Origin: Valencia hispanica
Lineage: Eukaryota; Chordata; Actinopteri; Cyprinodontiformes; Valenciidae
Length of the DNA: 64,000 nt
NCBI GenBank assembly: GCA_963556495.2
Contig: OY747702.1
Coordinates: 13,390,193-13,454,192, forward strand
Reading direction: 5' to 3'
Below the pieces are notes generated by a model. It saw nothing but the letters and a program-made list of their open reading frames with translations. It was not told where the DNA came from and did not search any database. Below are positions 11,498 to 23,954 of the stretch, piece by piece. Position 1 is the stretch's first letter, and every line of letters begins with the position of its first letter. Both the position numbers and the translations under genes were made by a program.

Positions 11498-11579
11498 GGT
11501 AGTGTGGCCGAGTGGTCTAAGGCGCTGGATTTAGGCTCCAGTCTCTATGGAGGCGTGGGTTCAAATCCCACCACTGCCA
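11498..11579 (+). tRNA. tRNA-Leu(TAG), unit 10
   Basis: Body as in unit 1. Confidence 0.95.
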
Positions 11580-11821
11580 TTGTGCTCCTAATAGGGTCGA
11601 CTTCTTTAAGAGACATTGAAGACAGACAAAGCATGTCTTGCTCTTTCAATACCCATTCCTCGCATTTGACACAGCATTATCTTTTCAACTACACACTCAT
11701 CTCAACATAATCCTTTCCTACTATTTGCTGTATATTCACTCACATTTTCTGGTTTAGCTTTGTAGCCAAAATCATAAATAAAAAAAAAAAACTTTTCCAA
11801 TGTCTGTCTACAAACAAGAGA

Positions 11822-11893
11822 AGCAGAGTGGCGCAGCGGAAGCGTGCTGGGCCCATAACCCAGAGGTCGATGGATCGAAACCATCCTCTGCTA
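11822..11893 (+). tRNA. tRNA-iMet(CAT), unit 11
   Basis: Body as in unit 1; T4 retained. Confidence 0.95.
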
Positions 11894-12196
11894 AACGTCT
11901 GTGGTTAGAGATTAGCTCAAGGCATGTCCCTTTTGGTCCTGTTGGACATGAGCTCTCAAATCGAGTCTGTTCGAATTGCCAGATACATGGAACAGGTAGT
12001 TTTCCTCTTAACTTGCTCTCAAACTATACTATGATTCCAGTCAGTTTTACATATAATCAAGGCCAAGTAAAGCAGTCCTCTCTGAATAAAAACAAGTCAA
12101 ACTATTTTTGTACATGACGAAGCCAAGATTTTCAAATCGACATCTTGATCGCACATGTATTTAGAAAAAATTTTACGTTCTCATGGATTTGTGGAG

Positions 12197-12269
12197 GGGG
12201 AATTAGCTCAAATGGTAGAGCGCTCGCTTTGCATGTGAGAGGTAGCGGGATCGATGCCTGCATTCTCCA
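12197..12269 (+). tRNA. tRNA-Ala(TGC), unit 11
   Basis: Body as in unit 1. Confidence 0.95.
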
Positions 12270-12684
12270 AAGAACTCTGTTCCAGTTTCTTCACAATACC
12301 AAAGGTTTTGTTGGATTAAATCCACATTCTTTTTATCACAAGCAAAAGAAAGCGGGCAATGAAAAACTTTGGAACGCGTCTTCCACTGCTATTTCAAAAT
12401 CCTCATCACAAGAATGTCTTTGAAATCTCTCTGACTTACCTAGATATCGTTGCTCCAAAACCCTTTAACCTGAACCAGACGGAGTCCCGATCAGGCCCAA
12501 AATAAACCTAAAATGTGACAGTGTTTGTCAAATTTGCTTTTGACTTCACTTTTTCATGCAACTGGGTTACATGTGCAGTACCATGTTTGACTGAATACTT
12601 TGAGCAGCCGTTAAAGCCCAGCACTGTTGTTCAGTCTCTCTTGAAAATCTGACGAAATCAGAGCTCTTTTACACCCATCTCTTT

Positions 12685-12766
12685 GGTAGTGTGGCCGAGT
12701 GGTCTAAGGCGCTGGATTTAGGCTCCAGTCTCTATGGAGGCGTGGGTTCAAATCCCACCACTGCCA
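12685..12766 (+). tRNA. tRNA-Leu(TAG), unit 11
   Basis: Body as in unit 1. Confidence 0.95.
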
Positions 12767-13009
12767 TTGTGCTCCTAATAGGGTCGACTTCTTTAAGAGA
12801 CATTGAAGACAGACAAAGCATGTCTTGCTCTTTCAATACCCATTCCTCGCATTTGACACAGCATTATCTTTTCAACTACACACTCATCTCAACATAATCC
12901 TTTCCTACTATTTGCTGTATATTCACTCACATTTTCTGGTTTAGCTTTGTAGCCAAAATCATAAAAAAAAAAAAAAAAACTTTTCCAATGTCTGTCTACA
13001 AACAAGAGA

Positions 13010-13081
13010 AGCAGAGTGGCGCAGCGGAAGCGTGCTGGGCCCATAACCCAGAGGTCGATGGATCGAAACCATCCTCTGCTA
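13010..13081 (+). tRNA. tRNA-iMet(CAT), unit 12
   Basis: Body as in unit 1; T4 followed by CGTCG. Confidence 0.95.
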
Positions 13082-13384
13082 AACGTCTGTGGTTAGAGAT
13101 TAGCTCAAGGCATGTCCCTTTTCGTCGTGTTGGACATGAGCTCTCAAATCGAGTCTGTTCGAATTGCCAGATACATGGAACAGGTAGTTTTCCTCTTAAC
13201 TTGCTCTCAAACTATACTATGATTCCAGTGAGTTTTACATAGAATCAAGGCCAAGTAAAGCAGTCCTCTCTGAATAAAAACAAGTCAAACTATTTTTGTA
13301 CATGACGAAGCCAAGATTTTCAAATCGACATCTTGATCGCACATGTATTTAGAAAAAATTTTACATTCTCATGGATTTGTGGAG

Positions 13385-13457
13385 GGGGAATTAGCTCAAA
13401 TGGTAGAGCGCTCGCTTTGCATGTGAGAGGTAGCGGGATCGATGCCTGCATTCTCCA
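13385..13457 (+). tRNA. tRNA-Ala(TGC), unit 12
   Basis: Body as in unit 1. Confidence 0.95.
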
Positions 13458-13872
13458 AAGAACTCTGTTCCAGTTTCTTCACAATACCAAAGGTTTTGTT
13501 GGATTAAATCCACATTCTTTTTATCACAAGCAAAAGAAAGCGGGCAATGAAAAACTTTGGAACGCGTCTTCCACTGCTATTTCAAAATCCTCATCACAAG
13601 AATGTCTTTGAAATCTCTCTGACTTACCTAGATATCGTTGCTCCAAAACCCTTTAACCTGAACCAGACGGAGTCCCGATCAGGCCCAAAATAAACCTAAA
13701 ATGTGACAGTGTTTGTCAAATTTGCTTTTGACTTCACTTTTTCATGCAACTGGGTTACATGTGCAGTACCATGTTTGACTGAATACTTTGAGCAGCCGTT
13801 AAAGCCCAGCACTGTTGTTCAGTCTCTCTTGAAAATCTGACGAAATCAGAGCTCTTTTACACCCATCTCTTT

Positions 13873-13954
13873 GGTAGTGTGGCCGAGTGGTCTAAGGCGC
13901 TGGATTTAGGCTCCAGTCTTTATGGAGGCGTGGGTTCAAATCCCACCACTGCCA
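13873..13954 (+). tRNA. tRNA-Leu(TAG), unit 12
   Basis: First copy with the variable-arm C-to-T change (TCTTTATGG), the background on which the TAA variants later sit. Confidence 0.95.
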
Positions 13955-14195
13955 TTGTGCTCCTAATAGGGTCGACTTCTTTAAGAGACATTGAAGACAG
14001 ACAAAGCATGTCTTGCTCTTTCAATACCCATTCCTCGCATTTGACACAGCATTATCTTTTCAACTACACACTCATCTCAACATAATCCTTTCCTACTATT
14101 TGCTGTATATTCACTCACATTTTCTGGTTTAGCTTTGTAGCCAAAATCATAAAAAAAAAAAAAACCTTTTCCAATGTCTGTCTACAAACAAGAGA

Positions 14196-14267
14196 AGCAG
14201 AGTGGCGCAGCGGAAGCGTGCTGGGCCCATAACCCAGAGGTCGATGGATCGAAACCATCCTCTGCTA
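14196..14267 (+). tRNA. tRNA-iMet(CAT), unit 13
   Basis: Body intact; trailer marker GATTACC instead of GATTAGC. Confidence 0.95.
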
Positions 14268-14570
14268 AACGTCTGTGGTTAGAGATTACCTCAAGGCATG
14301 TCCCTTTTCGTCCTGTTGGACATGAGCTCTCAAATCGAGTCTGTTCGAATTGCCAGATACATGGAACAGGTAGTTTTCCTCTTAACTTGCTCTCAAACTA
14401 TACTATGATTCCAGTGAGTTTTACATAGAATCAAGGCCAAGTAAAGCAGTCCTCTCTGAATAAAAACAAGTCAAACTATTTTTGTACATGACGAAGCCAA
14501 GATTTTCAAATCGACATCTTGATCGCACATGTATTTAGAAAAAATTTTACGTTCTCATGGATTTGTGGAG

Positions 14571-14643
14571 GGGGAATTAGCTCAAATGGTAGAGCGCTCG
14601 CTTTGCATGTGAGAGGTAGCGGGATCGATGCCTGCATTCTCCA
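14571..14643 (+). tRNA. tRNA-Ala(TGC), unit 13
   Basis: Body as in unit 1. Confidence 0.95.
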
Positions 14644-15058
14644 AAGAACTCTGTTCCAGTTTCTTCACAATACCAAAGGTTTTGTTGGATTAAATCCACA
14701 TTCTTTTTATCACAAGCAAAAGAAAGCGGGCAATGAAAAACTTTGGAACGCGTCTTCCACTGCTATTTCAAAATCCTCATCACAAGAATGTCTTTGAAAT
14801 CTCTCTGACTTACCTAGATATCGTTGCTCCAAAACCCTTTAACCTGAACCAGACGGAGTCCCGATCAGGCCCAAAATAAACCTAAAATGTGACAGTGTTT
14901 GTCAAATTTGCTTTTGACTTCACTTTTTCATGCAACTGGGTTACATGTGCAGTACCATGTTTGACTGAATACTTTGAGCAGCCGTTAAAGCCCAGCACTG
15001 TTGTTCAGTCTCTCTTGAAAATCTGACGAAATCAGAGCTCTTTTACACCCATCTCTTT

Positions 15059-15140
15059 GGTAGTGTGGCCGAGTGGTCTAAGGCGCTGGATTTAGGCTCC
15101 AGTCTCTATGGAGGCGTGGGTTCAAATCCCACCACTGCCA
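15059..15140 (+). tRNA. tRNA-Leu(TAG), unit 13
   Basis: Body as in unit 1. Confidence 0.95.
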
Positions 15141-15356
15141 TTGTGCTCCTAATAGGGTCGACTTCTTTAAGAGACATTGAAGACAGACAAAGCATGTCTT
15201 GCTCTTTCAATACCCATTCCTCGCATTTGACACAGCATTATCTTTTCAACTACACACTCATCTCAACATAATCCTTTCCTACTATTTGCTGTATATTCAC
15301 TCACATTTTCTGGTTTAGCTTTGTAGCCAAAATCATGTCTGTCTACAAACAAGAGA

Positions 15357-15407
15357 AGCAGAGTGGCGCAGCGGAAGCGTACTATGGATCGAAACCATCC
15401 TCTGCTA
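15357..15407 (+). pseudogene. tRNA-iMet pseudogene, large deletion, unit 14
   Basis: 51 nt. GCGT is followed directly by ACTATGGATCG, so the whole anticodon arm, variable region and part of the T stem are lost. Three more deletions lie within 210 bp: the A-run before the gene and two trailer segments. The Ala and Leu genes of the same unit are untouched. Confidence 0.92.
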
Positions 15408-15676
15408 AACGTCTGTGGTTAGAGATTAGCTCAAGGCATGTCCCTTTTGTCCTGTTGGACATGAGCTCTCAAATCGAGTCTGTTCGAATTGCCAGATACA
15501 TGGAACAGGTAGTTTTCCTCTTAAAAACTATACTATGATTCCAGTCCTAAAGCAGTCCTCTCTGAATAAAAACAAGTCAAACTATTTTTGTACATGACGA
15601 AGCCAAGATTTTCAAATCGACATCTTGATCGCACATGTATTTAGAAAAAATTTTACGTTCTCATGGATTTGTGGAG

Positions 15677-15749
15677 GGGGAATTAGCTCAAATGGTAGAG
15701 CGCTCGCTTTGCATGTGAGAGGTAGCGGGATCGATGCCTGCATTCTCCA
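15677..15749 (+). tRNA. tRNA-Ala(TGC), unit 14
   Basis: Body as in unit 1. Confidence 0.95.
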
Positions 15750-16164
15750 AAGAACTCTGTTCCAGTTTCTTCACAATACCAAAGGTTTTGTTGGATTAAA
15801 TCCACATTCTTTTTATCACAAGCAAAAGAAAGCGGGCAATGAAAAACTTTGGAACGCGTCTTCCACTGCTATTTCAAAATCCTCATCACAAGAATGTCTT
15901 TGAAATCTCTCTGACTTACCTAGATATCGTTGCTCCAAAACCCTTTAACCTGAACCAGACGGAGTCCCGATCAGGCCCAAAATAAACCTAAAATGTGACA
16001 GTGTTTGTCAAATTTGCTTTTGACTTCACTTTTTCATGCAACTGGGTTACATGTGCAGTACCATGTTTGACTGAATACGTTGAGCAGCCGTTAAAGCCCA
16101 GCACTGTTGTTCAGTCTCTCTTGAAAATCTGACGAAATCAGAGCTCTTTTACACCCATCTCTTT

Positions 16165-16246
16165 GGTAGTGTGGCCGAGTGGTCTAAGGCGCTGGATTTA
16201 GGCTCCAGTCTCTATGGAGGCGTGGGTTCAAATCCCACCACTGCCA
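16165..16246 (+). tRNA. tRNA-Leu(TAG), unit 14
   Basis: Body as in unit 1. Confidence 0.95.
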
Positions 16247-16489
16247 TTGTGCTCCTAATAGGGTCGACTTCTTTAAGAGACATTGAAGACAGACAAAGCA
16301 TGTCTTGCTCTTTCAATACCCATTCCTCGCATTTGACACAGCATTATCTTTTCAACTACACACTCATCTCAACATAATCCTTTCCTACTATTTGCTGTAT
16401 ATTCACTCACATTTTCTGGTTTAGCTTTGTAGCCAAAATCATAAAAAAAAAAAAAAAAACTTTTCCAATGTCTGTCTACAAACAAGAGA

Positions 16490-16561
16490 AGCAGAGTGGC
16501 GCAGCGGAAGCGTGCTGGGCCCATAACCCAGAGGTCGATGGATCGAAACCATCCTCTGCTA
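16490..16561 (+). tRNA. tRNA-iMet(CAT), unit 15
   Basis: Body intact; trailer marker GTCCGAATTG. Confidence 0.95.
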
Positions 16562-16864
16562 AACGTCTGTGGTTAGAGATTAGCTCAAGGCATGTCCCTT
16601 TTCGTCCTGTTGGACATGAGCTCTCAAATCGAGTCTGTCCGAATTGCCAGATACATGGAACAGGTAGTTTTCCTCTTAACTTGCTCTCAAACTATACTAT
16701 GATTCCAGTGAGTTTTACATAGAATCAAGGCCAAGTAAAGCAGTCCTCTCTGAATAAAAACAAGTCAAACTATTTTTGTACATGACGAAGCCAAGATTTT
16801 CAAATCGACATCTTGATCGCACATGTATTTAGAAAAAATTTTACGTTCTCATGGATTTGTGGAG

Positions 16865-16937
16865 GGGGAATTAGCTCAAATGGTAGAGCGCTCGCTTTGC
16901 ATGTGAGAGGTAGCGGGATCGATGCCTGCATTCTCCA
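16865..16937 (+). tRNA. tRNA-Ala(TGC), unit 15
   Basis: Body as in unit 1. Confidence 0.95.
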
Positions 16938-17352
16938 AAGAACTCTGTTCCAGTTTCTTCACAATACCAAAGGTTTTGTTGGATTAAATCCACATTCTTT
17001 TTATCACAAGCAAAAGAAAGCGGGCAATGAAAAACTTTGGAACGCGTCTTCCACTGCTATTTCAAAATCCTCATCACAAGAATGTCTTTGAAATCTCTCT
17101 GACTTACCTAGATATCGTTGCTCCAAAACCCTTTAACCTGAACCAGACGGAGTCCCGATCAGGCCCAAAATAAACCTAAAATGTGACAGTGTTTGTCAAA
17201 TTTGCTTTTGACTTCACTTTTTCATGCAACTGGGTTACATGTGCAGTACCATGTTTGACTGAATACTTTGAGCAGCCGTTAAAGCCCAGCACTGTTGTTC
17301 AGTCTCTCTTGAAAATCTGACGAAATCAGAGCTCTTTTACACCCATCTCTTT

Positions 17353-17434
17353 GGTAGTGTGGCCGAGTGGTCTAAGGCGCTGGATTTAGGCTCCAGTCTC
17401 TATGGAGGCGTGGGTTCAAATCCCACCACTGCCA
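17353..17434 (+). tRNA. tRNA-Leu(TAG), unit 15
   Basis: Body as in unit 1. Confidence 0.95.
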
Positions 17435-17674
17435 TTGTGCTCCTAATAGGGTCGACTTCTTTAAGAGACATTGAAGACAGACAAAGCATGTCTTGCTCTT
17501 TCAATACCCATTCCTCGCATTTGACACAGCATTATCTTTTCAACTACACACTCATCTCAACATAATCCTTTCCTACTATTTGCTGTATATTCACTCACAT
17601 TTTCTGGTTTAGCTTTGTAGCCAAAATCATAAAAAAAAAAAAAACTTTTCCAATGTCTGTCTACAAACAAGAGA

Positions 17675-17746
17675 AGCAGAGTGGCGCAGCGGAAGCGTGC
17701 TGGGCCCATAACCCAGAGGTCGATGGATCGAAACCATCCTCTGCTA
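17675..17746 (+). tRNA. tRNA-iMet(CAT), unit 16
   Basis: Body intact; nearest T4 deleted (GTCCTTGTTGG form). Confidence 0.94.
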
Positions 17747-18040
17747 AACGTCTGTGGTTAGAGATTAGCTCAAGGCATGTCCTTGTTGGACATGAGCTCT
17801 CAAATCGAGTCTGTTCGAATTGCCAGATACATGGAACAGGTAGTTTTCCTCTTAACTTGCTCTCAAACTATACTATGATTCCAGTCAGTTTTACATAGAA
17901 TCAAGGCCAAGTAAAGCAGTCCTCTCTGAATAAAAACAAGTCAAACTATTTTTGTACATGACGAAGCCAAGATTTTCAAATCGACATCTTGATCGCACAT
18001 GTATTTAGAAAAAATTTTACGTTCTCATGGATTTGTGGAG

Positions 18041-18113
18041 GGGGAATTAGCTCAAATGGAAGAGCACTCGCTTTGCATGTGAGAGGTAGCGGGATCGATG
18101 CCTGCATTCTCCA
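18041..18113 (+). tRNA. tRNA-Ala(TGC) variant A20 A26, unit 16
   Basis: T20 to A in the D loop and G26 to A; stems and anticodon unchanged. Confidence 0.93.
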
Positions 18114-18526
18114 AAGAACTCTGTTCCAGTTTCTTCACAATACCAAAGGTTTTGTTGGATTAAATCCACATTCTTTTTATCACAAGCAAAAGAAAGCGGG
18201 CAATGAAAAACTTTGGAACGCGTCTTCCACTGCTATTTCAAAATCCTCATCACAAGAATGTCTTTGAAATCTCTCTGACTTACCTAGATATCGTTGCTCC
18301 AAAACCCTTTAACCTGAACCAGACGGAGTCCCGATCAGGCCCAAAATAAACCTAAATGTGACAGTGTTTGTCAAATTTGCTTTTGACTTCACTTTTTCAT
18401 GCAACTGGGTTACATGTGCAGTACCATGTTTGACTGAATACTTTGAGCAGCCGTTAAAGCCAGCACTGTTGTTCAGTCTCTCTTGAAAATCTGACGAAAT
18501 CAGAGCTCTTTTACACCCATCTCTTT

Positions 18527-18608
18527 GGTAGTGTGGCCGAGTGGTCTAAGGCGCTGGATTTAAGCTCCAGTCTTTATGGAGGCGTGGGTTCAAATCCCAC
18601 CACTGCCA
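18527..18608 (+). tRNA. tRNA-Leu(TAA), unit 16
   Basis: Anticodon loop TTTAAGC: G36 is A, so the anticodon is TAA and should read UUA/UUG instead of CUN. Body otherwise as the TAG genes, with variable arm TCTTTATGG. G37 is kept. Confidence 0.93.
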
Positions 18609-18849
18609 TTGTGCTCCTAATAGGGTCGACTTCTTTAAGAGACATTGAAGACAGACAAAGCATGTCTTGCTCTTTCAATACCCATTCCTCGCATTTGACA
18701 CAGCATTATCTTTTCAACTACACACTCATCTCAACATAATCCTTTCCTACTATTTGCTGTATATTCACTCACATTTTCTGGTTTAGCTTTGTAGCCAAAA
18801 TCATAAAAAAAAAAAAAAACTTTTCCAATGTCTGTCTACAAACAAGAGA

Positions 18850-18921
18850 AGCAGAGTGGCGCAGCGGAAGCGTGCTGGGCCCATAACCCAGAGGTCGATG
18901 GATCGAAACCATCCTCTGCTA
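18850..18921 (+). tRNA. tRNA-iMet(CAT), unit 17
   Basis: Body intact; GATTACC trailer marker, T4 retained. Confidence 0.95.
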
Positions 18922-19224
18922 AACGTCTGTGGTTAGAGATTACCTCAAGGCATGTCCCTTTTCGTCCTGTTGGACATGAGCTCTCAAATCGAGTCTGTCC
19001 GAATTGCCAGATACATGGAACAGGTAGTTTTCCTCTTAACTTGCTCTCAAACTATACTATGATTCCAGTGAGTTTTACATAGAATCAAGGCCAAGTAAAG
19101 CAGTCCTCTCTGAATAAAAACAAGTCAAACTATTTTTGTACATGACGAAGCCAAGATTTTCAAATCGACATCTTGATCGCACATGTATTTAGAAAAAATT
19201 TTACGTTCTCATGGATTTGTGGAG

Positions 19225-19297
19225 GGGGAATTAGCTCAAATGGTAGAGCGCTCGCTTTGCATGTGAGAGGTAGCGGGATCGATGCCTGCATTCTCCA
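19225..19297 (+). tRNA. tRNA-Ala(TGC), unit 17
   Basis: Body as in unit 1. Confidence 0.95.
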
Positions 19298-19712
19298 AAG
19301 AACTCTGTTCCAGTTTCTTCACAATACCAAAGGTTTTGTTGGATTAAATCCACATTCTTTTTATCACAAGCAAAAGAAAGCGGGCAATGAAAAACTTTGG
19401 AACGCGTCTTCCACTGCTATTTCAAAATCCTCATCACAAGAATGTCTTTGAAATCTCTCTGACTTACCTAGATATCGTTGCTCCAAAACCCTTTAACCTG
19501 AACCAGACGGAGTCCCGATCAGGCCCAAAATAAACCTAAAATGTGACAGTGTTTGTCAAATTTGCTTTTGACTTCACTTTTTCATGCAACTGGGTTACAT
19601 GTGCAGTACCATGTTTGACTGAATACTTTGAGCAGCCGTTAAAGCCCAGCACTGTTGTTCAGTCTCTCTTGAAAATCTGACGAAATCAGAGCTCTTTTAC
19701 ACCCATCTCTTT

Positions 19713-19794
19713 GGTAGTGTGGCCGAGTGGTCTAAGGCGCTGGATTTAGGCTCCAGTCTTTATGGAGGCGTGGGTTCAAATCCCACCACTGCCA
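19713..19794 (+). tRNA. tRNA-Leu(TAG), unit 17
   Basis: Variable arm TCTTTATGG form. Confidence 0.95.
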
Positions 19795-20035
19795 TTGTGC
19801 TCCTAATAGGGTCGACTTCTTTAAGAGACATTGAAGACAGACAAAGCATGTCTTGCTCTTTCAATACCCATTCCTCGCATTTGACACAGCATTATCTTTT
19901 CAACTACACACTCATCTCAACATAATCCTTTCCTACTATTTGCTGTATATTCACTCACATTTTCTGGTTTAGCTTTGTAGCCAAAATCATAAAAAAAAAA
20001 AAAAACTTTTCCAATGTCTGTCTACAAACAAGAGA

Positions 20036-20107
20036 AGCAGAGTGGCGCAGCGGAAGCGTGCTGGGCCCATAACCCAGAGGTCGATGGATCGAAACCATCC
20101 TCTGCTA
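20036..20107 (+). tRNA. tRNA-iMet(CAT), unit 18
   Basis: Body intact; T4 lost, trailer reads GTCCCTTGTTGG. Confidence 0.94.
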
Positions 20108-20402
20108 AACGTCTGTGGTTAGAGATTAGCTCAAGGCATGTCCCTTGTTGGACATGAGCTCTCAAATCGAGTCTGTTCGAATTGCCAGATACATGGAACA
20201 GGTAGTTTTCCTCTTAACTTGCTCTCAAACTATACTATGATTCCAGTCAGTTTTACATAGAATCAAGGCCAAGTAAAGCAGTCCTCTCTGAATAAAAACA
20301 AGTCAAACTATTTTTGTACATGACGAAGCCAAGATTTTCAAATCGACATCTTGATCGCACATGTATTTTGAAAAAATTTTACGTTCTCATGGATTTGTGG
20401 AG

Positions 20403-20475
20403 GGGGAATTAGCTCAAATGGAAGAGCGCTCGCTTTGCATGTGAGAGGTAGCGGGATCGATGCCTGCATTCTCCA
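20403..20475 (+). tRNA. tRNA-Ala(TGC) variant A20, unit 18
   Basis: T20 to A; leader carries ATTTTGAAAA instead of ATTTAGAAAA. Confidence 0.94.
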
Positions 20476-20890
20476 AAGAACTCTGTTCCAGTTTCTTCAC
20501 AATACCAAAGGTTTTGTTGGATTAAATCCACATTCTTTTTATCACAAGCAAAAGAAAGCGGGCAATGAAAAACTTTGGAACGCGTCTTCCACTGCTATTT
20601 CAAAATCCTCATCACAAGAATGTCTTTGAAATCTCTCTGACTTACCTAGATATCGTTGCTCCAAAACCCTTTAACCTGAACCAGACGGAGTCCCGATCAG
20701 GCCCAAAATAAACCTAAGATGTGACAGTGTTTGTCAAATTTGCTTTTGACTTCACTTTTTCATGCAACTGGGTTACATGTGCAGTACCATGTTTGACTGA
20801 ATACTTTGAGCAGCCGTTAAAGCCTAGCACTGTTGTTCAGTCTCTCTTGTAAATCTGACGAAATCAGAGCTCTTTTACACCCATCTCTTT

Positions 20891-20972
20891 GGTAGTGTGG
20901 CCGAGTGGTCTAAGGCGCTGGATTTAGGCTCCAGTCTTTATGGAGGCGTGGGTTCAAATCCCACCACTGCCA
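20891..20972 (+). tRNA. tRNA-Leu(TAG), unit 18
   Basis: Variable arm TCTTTATGG form. Confidence 0.95.
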
Positions 20973-21215
20973 TTGTGCTCCTAATAGGGTCGACTTCTTT
21001 AAGAGACATTGAAGACAGACAAAGCATGTCTTGCTCTTTCAATACCCATTCCTCGCATTTGACACAGCATTATCTTTTCAACTACACACTCATCTCAACA
21101 TAATCCTTTCCTACTATTTGCTGTATATTCACTCACATTTTCTGGTTTAGCTTTGTAGCCAAAATCATAAAAAAAAAAAAAAAAACTTTTCCAATGTCTG
21201 TCTACAAACAAGAGA

Positions 21216-21287
21216 AGCAGAGTGGCGCAGCGGAAGCGTGCTGGGCCCATAACCCAGAGGTCGATGGATCGAAACCATCCTCTGCTA
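21216..21287 (+). tRNA. tRNA-iMet(CAT), unit 19
   Basis: Body as in unit 1; T4 retained. Confidence 0.95.
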
Positions 21288-21590
21288 AACGTCTGTGGTT
21301 AGAGATTAGCTCAAGGCATGTCCCTTTTCGTCCTGTTGGACATGAGCTCTCAAATCGAGTCTGTTCGAATTGCCAGATACATGGAACAGGTAGTTTTCCT
21401 CTTAACTTGCTCTCAAACTATACTATGATTCCAGTCAGTTTTACATAGAATCAAGGCCAAGTAAAGCAGTCCTCTCTGAATAAAAACAAGTCAAACTATT
21501 TTTGTACATGACGAAGCCAAGATTTTCAAATCGACATCTTGATCGCACATGTATTTAGAAAAAATTTTACGTTCTCATGGATTTGTGGAG

Positions 21591-21663
21591 GGGGAATTAG
21601 CTCAAATGGTAGAGCGCTCGCTTTGCATGTGAGAGGTAGCGGGATCGATGCCTGCATTCTCCA
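21591..21663 (+). tRNA. tRNA-Ala(TGC), unit 19
   Basis: Body as in unit 1. Confidence 0.95.
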
Positions 21664-22078
21664 AAGAACTCTGTTCCAGTTTCTTCACAATACCAAAGGT
21701 TTTGTTGGATTAAATCCACATTCTTTTTATCACAAGCAAAAGAAAGCGGGCAATGAAAAACTTTGGAACGCGTCTTCCACTGCTATTTCAAAATCCTCAT
21801 CACAAGAATGTCTTTGAAATCTCTCTGACTTACCTAGATATCGTTGCTCCAAAACCCTTTAACCTGAACCAGACGGAGTCCCGATCAGGCCCAAAATAAA
21901 CCTAAAATGTGACAGTGTTTGTCAAATTTGCTTTTGACTTCACTTTTTCATGCAACTGGGTTACATGTGCAGTACCATGTTTGACTGAATACTTTGAGCA
22001 GCCGTTAAAGCCCAGCACTGTTGTTCAGTCTCTCTTGAAAATCTGACGAAATCAGAGCTCTTTTACACCCATCTCTTT

Positions 22079-22160
22079 GGTAGTGTGGCCGAGTGGTCTA
22101 AGGCGCTGGATTTAGGCTCCAGTCTCTATGGAGGCGTGGGTTCAAATCCCACCACTGCCA
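22079..22160 (+). tRNA. tRNA-Leu(TAG), unit 19
   Basis: Variable arm TCTCTATGG form. Confidence 0.95.
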
Positions 22161-22403
22161 TTGTGCTCCTAATAGGGTCGACTTCTTTAAGAGACATTGA
22201 AGACAGACAAAGCATGTCTTGCTCTTTCAATACCCATTCCTCGCATTTGACACAGCATTATCTTTTCAACTACACACTCATCTCAACATAATCCTTTCCT
22301 ACTATTTGCTGTATATTCACTCACATTTTCTGGTTTAGCTTTGTAGCCAAAATCATAAAAAAAAAAAAAAAAACTTTTCCAATGTCTGTCTACAAACAAG
22401 AGA

Positions 22404-22475
22404 AGCAGAGTGGCGCAGCGGAAGCGTGCTGGGCCCATAACCCAGAGGTCGATGGATCGAAACCATCCTCTGCTA
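22404..22475 (+). tRNA. tRNA-iMet(CAT), unit 20
   Basis: Body intact; T4 lost (GTCCTTGTTGG form). Confidence 0.94.
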
Positions 22476-22769
22476 AACGTCTGTGGTTAGAGATTAGCTC
22501 AAGGCATGTCCTTGTTGGACATGAGCTCTCAAATCGAGTCTGTTCGAATTGCCAGATACATGGAACAGGTAGTTTTCCTCTTAACTTGCTCTCAAACTAT
22601 ACTATGATTCCAGTGAGTTTTACATAGAATCAAGGCCAAGTAAAGCAGTCCTCTCTGAATAAAAACAAGTCAAACTATTTTTGTACATGACGAAGCCAAG
22701 ATTTTCAAATCGACATCTTGATCGCACATGTATTTAGAAAAAATTTTACGTTCTCATGGATTTGTGGAG

Positions 22770-22842
22770 GGGGAATTAGCTCAAATGGTAGAGCGCTCGC
22801 TTTGCATGTGAGAGGTAGCGGGATCGATGCCTGCATTCTCCA
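22770..22842 (+). tRNA. tRNA-Ala(TGC), unit 20
   Basis: Body as in unit 1. Confidence 0.95.
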
Positions 22843-23255
22843 AAGAACTCTGTTCCAGTTTCTTCACAATACCAAAGGTTTTGTTGGATTAAATCCACAT
22901 TCTTTTTATCACAAGCAAAAGAAAGCGGGCAATGAAAAACTTTGGAACGCGTCTTCCACTGCTATTTCAAAATCCTCATCACAAGAATGTCTTTGAAATC
23001 TCTCTGACTTACCTAGATATCGTTGCTCCAAAACCCTTTAACCTGAACCAGACGGAGTCCCGATCAGGCCCAAAATAAACCTAAAATGTGACAGTTTGTC
23101 AAATTTGCTTTTGACTTCACTTTTTCATGCAACTGGGTTACATGTGCAGTACCATGTTTGACTGAATACTTTGAGCAGCCGTTAAAGCCCAGCACTGTTG
23201 TTCAGTCTCTCTTGAAAATCTGACGAAATCAGAGCTCTTTTACACCCATCTCTTT

Positions 23256-23337
23256 GGTAGTGTGGCCGAGTGGTCTAAGGCGCTGGATTTAGGCTCCAGT
23301 CTCTATGGAGGCGTGGGTTCAAATCCCACCACTGCCA
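23256..23337 (+). tRNA. tRNA-Leu(TAG), unit 20
   Basis: Body as in unit 1; the spacer before it lacks one GT (ACAGTTTGTC). Confidence 0.95.
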
Positions 23338-23579
23338 TTGTGCTCCTAATAGGGTCGACTTCTTTAAGAGACATTGAAGACAGACAAAGCATGTCTTGCT
23401 CTTTCAATACCCATTCCTCGCATTTGACACAGCATTATCTTTTCAACTACACACTCATCTCAACATAATCCTTTCCTACTATTTGCTGTATATTCACTCA
23501 CATTTTCTGGTTTAGCTTTGTAGCCAAAATCATAAAAAAAAAAAAAAAACTTTTCCAATGTCTGTCTACAAACAAGAGA

Positions 23580-23651
23580 AGCAGAGTGGCGCAGCGGAAG
23601 CGTGCTGGGCCCATAACCCAGAGGTCGATGGATCGAAACCATTCTCTGCTA
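23580..23651 (+). tRNA. tRNA-iMet(CAT) variant T65, unit 21
   Basis: C65 to T turns the T-stem pair into a G49:U65 wobble; fold still possible. Confidence 0.92.
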
Positions 23652-23954
23652 AACGTCTGTGGTTAGAGATTAGCTCAAGGCATGTCCCTTTTCGTCCTGT
23701 TGGACATGAGCTCTCAAATCGAGTCTGTCCGAATTGCCAGATACATGGAACAGGTAGTTTTCCTCTTAACTTGCTCTCAAACTATACTATGATTCCAGTG
23801 AGTTTTACATAGAATCAAGGCCAAGTAAAGCAGTCCTCTCTGAATAAAAACAAGTCAAACTATTTTTGTACATGACGAAGCCAAGATTTTCAAATCGACA
23901 TCTTGATCGCACATGTATTTAGAAAAAATTTTACGTTCTCATGGATTTGTGGAG

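Noticed and set aside
11702..11884. Minus-strand 60-codon frames over the Met region, seen in several units
   Set aside because: They include the poly-A tract read as poly-Phe and the antisense of the Met gene; they appear only where the A-run length keeps the frame.
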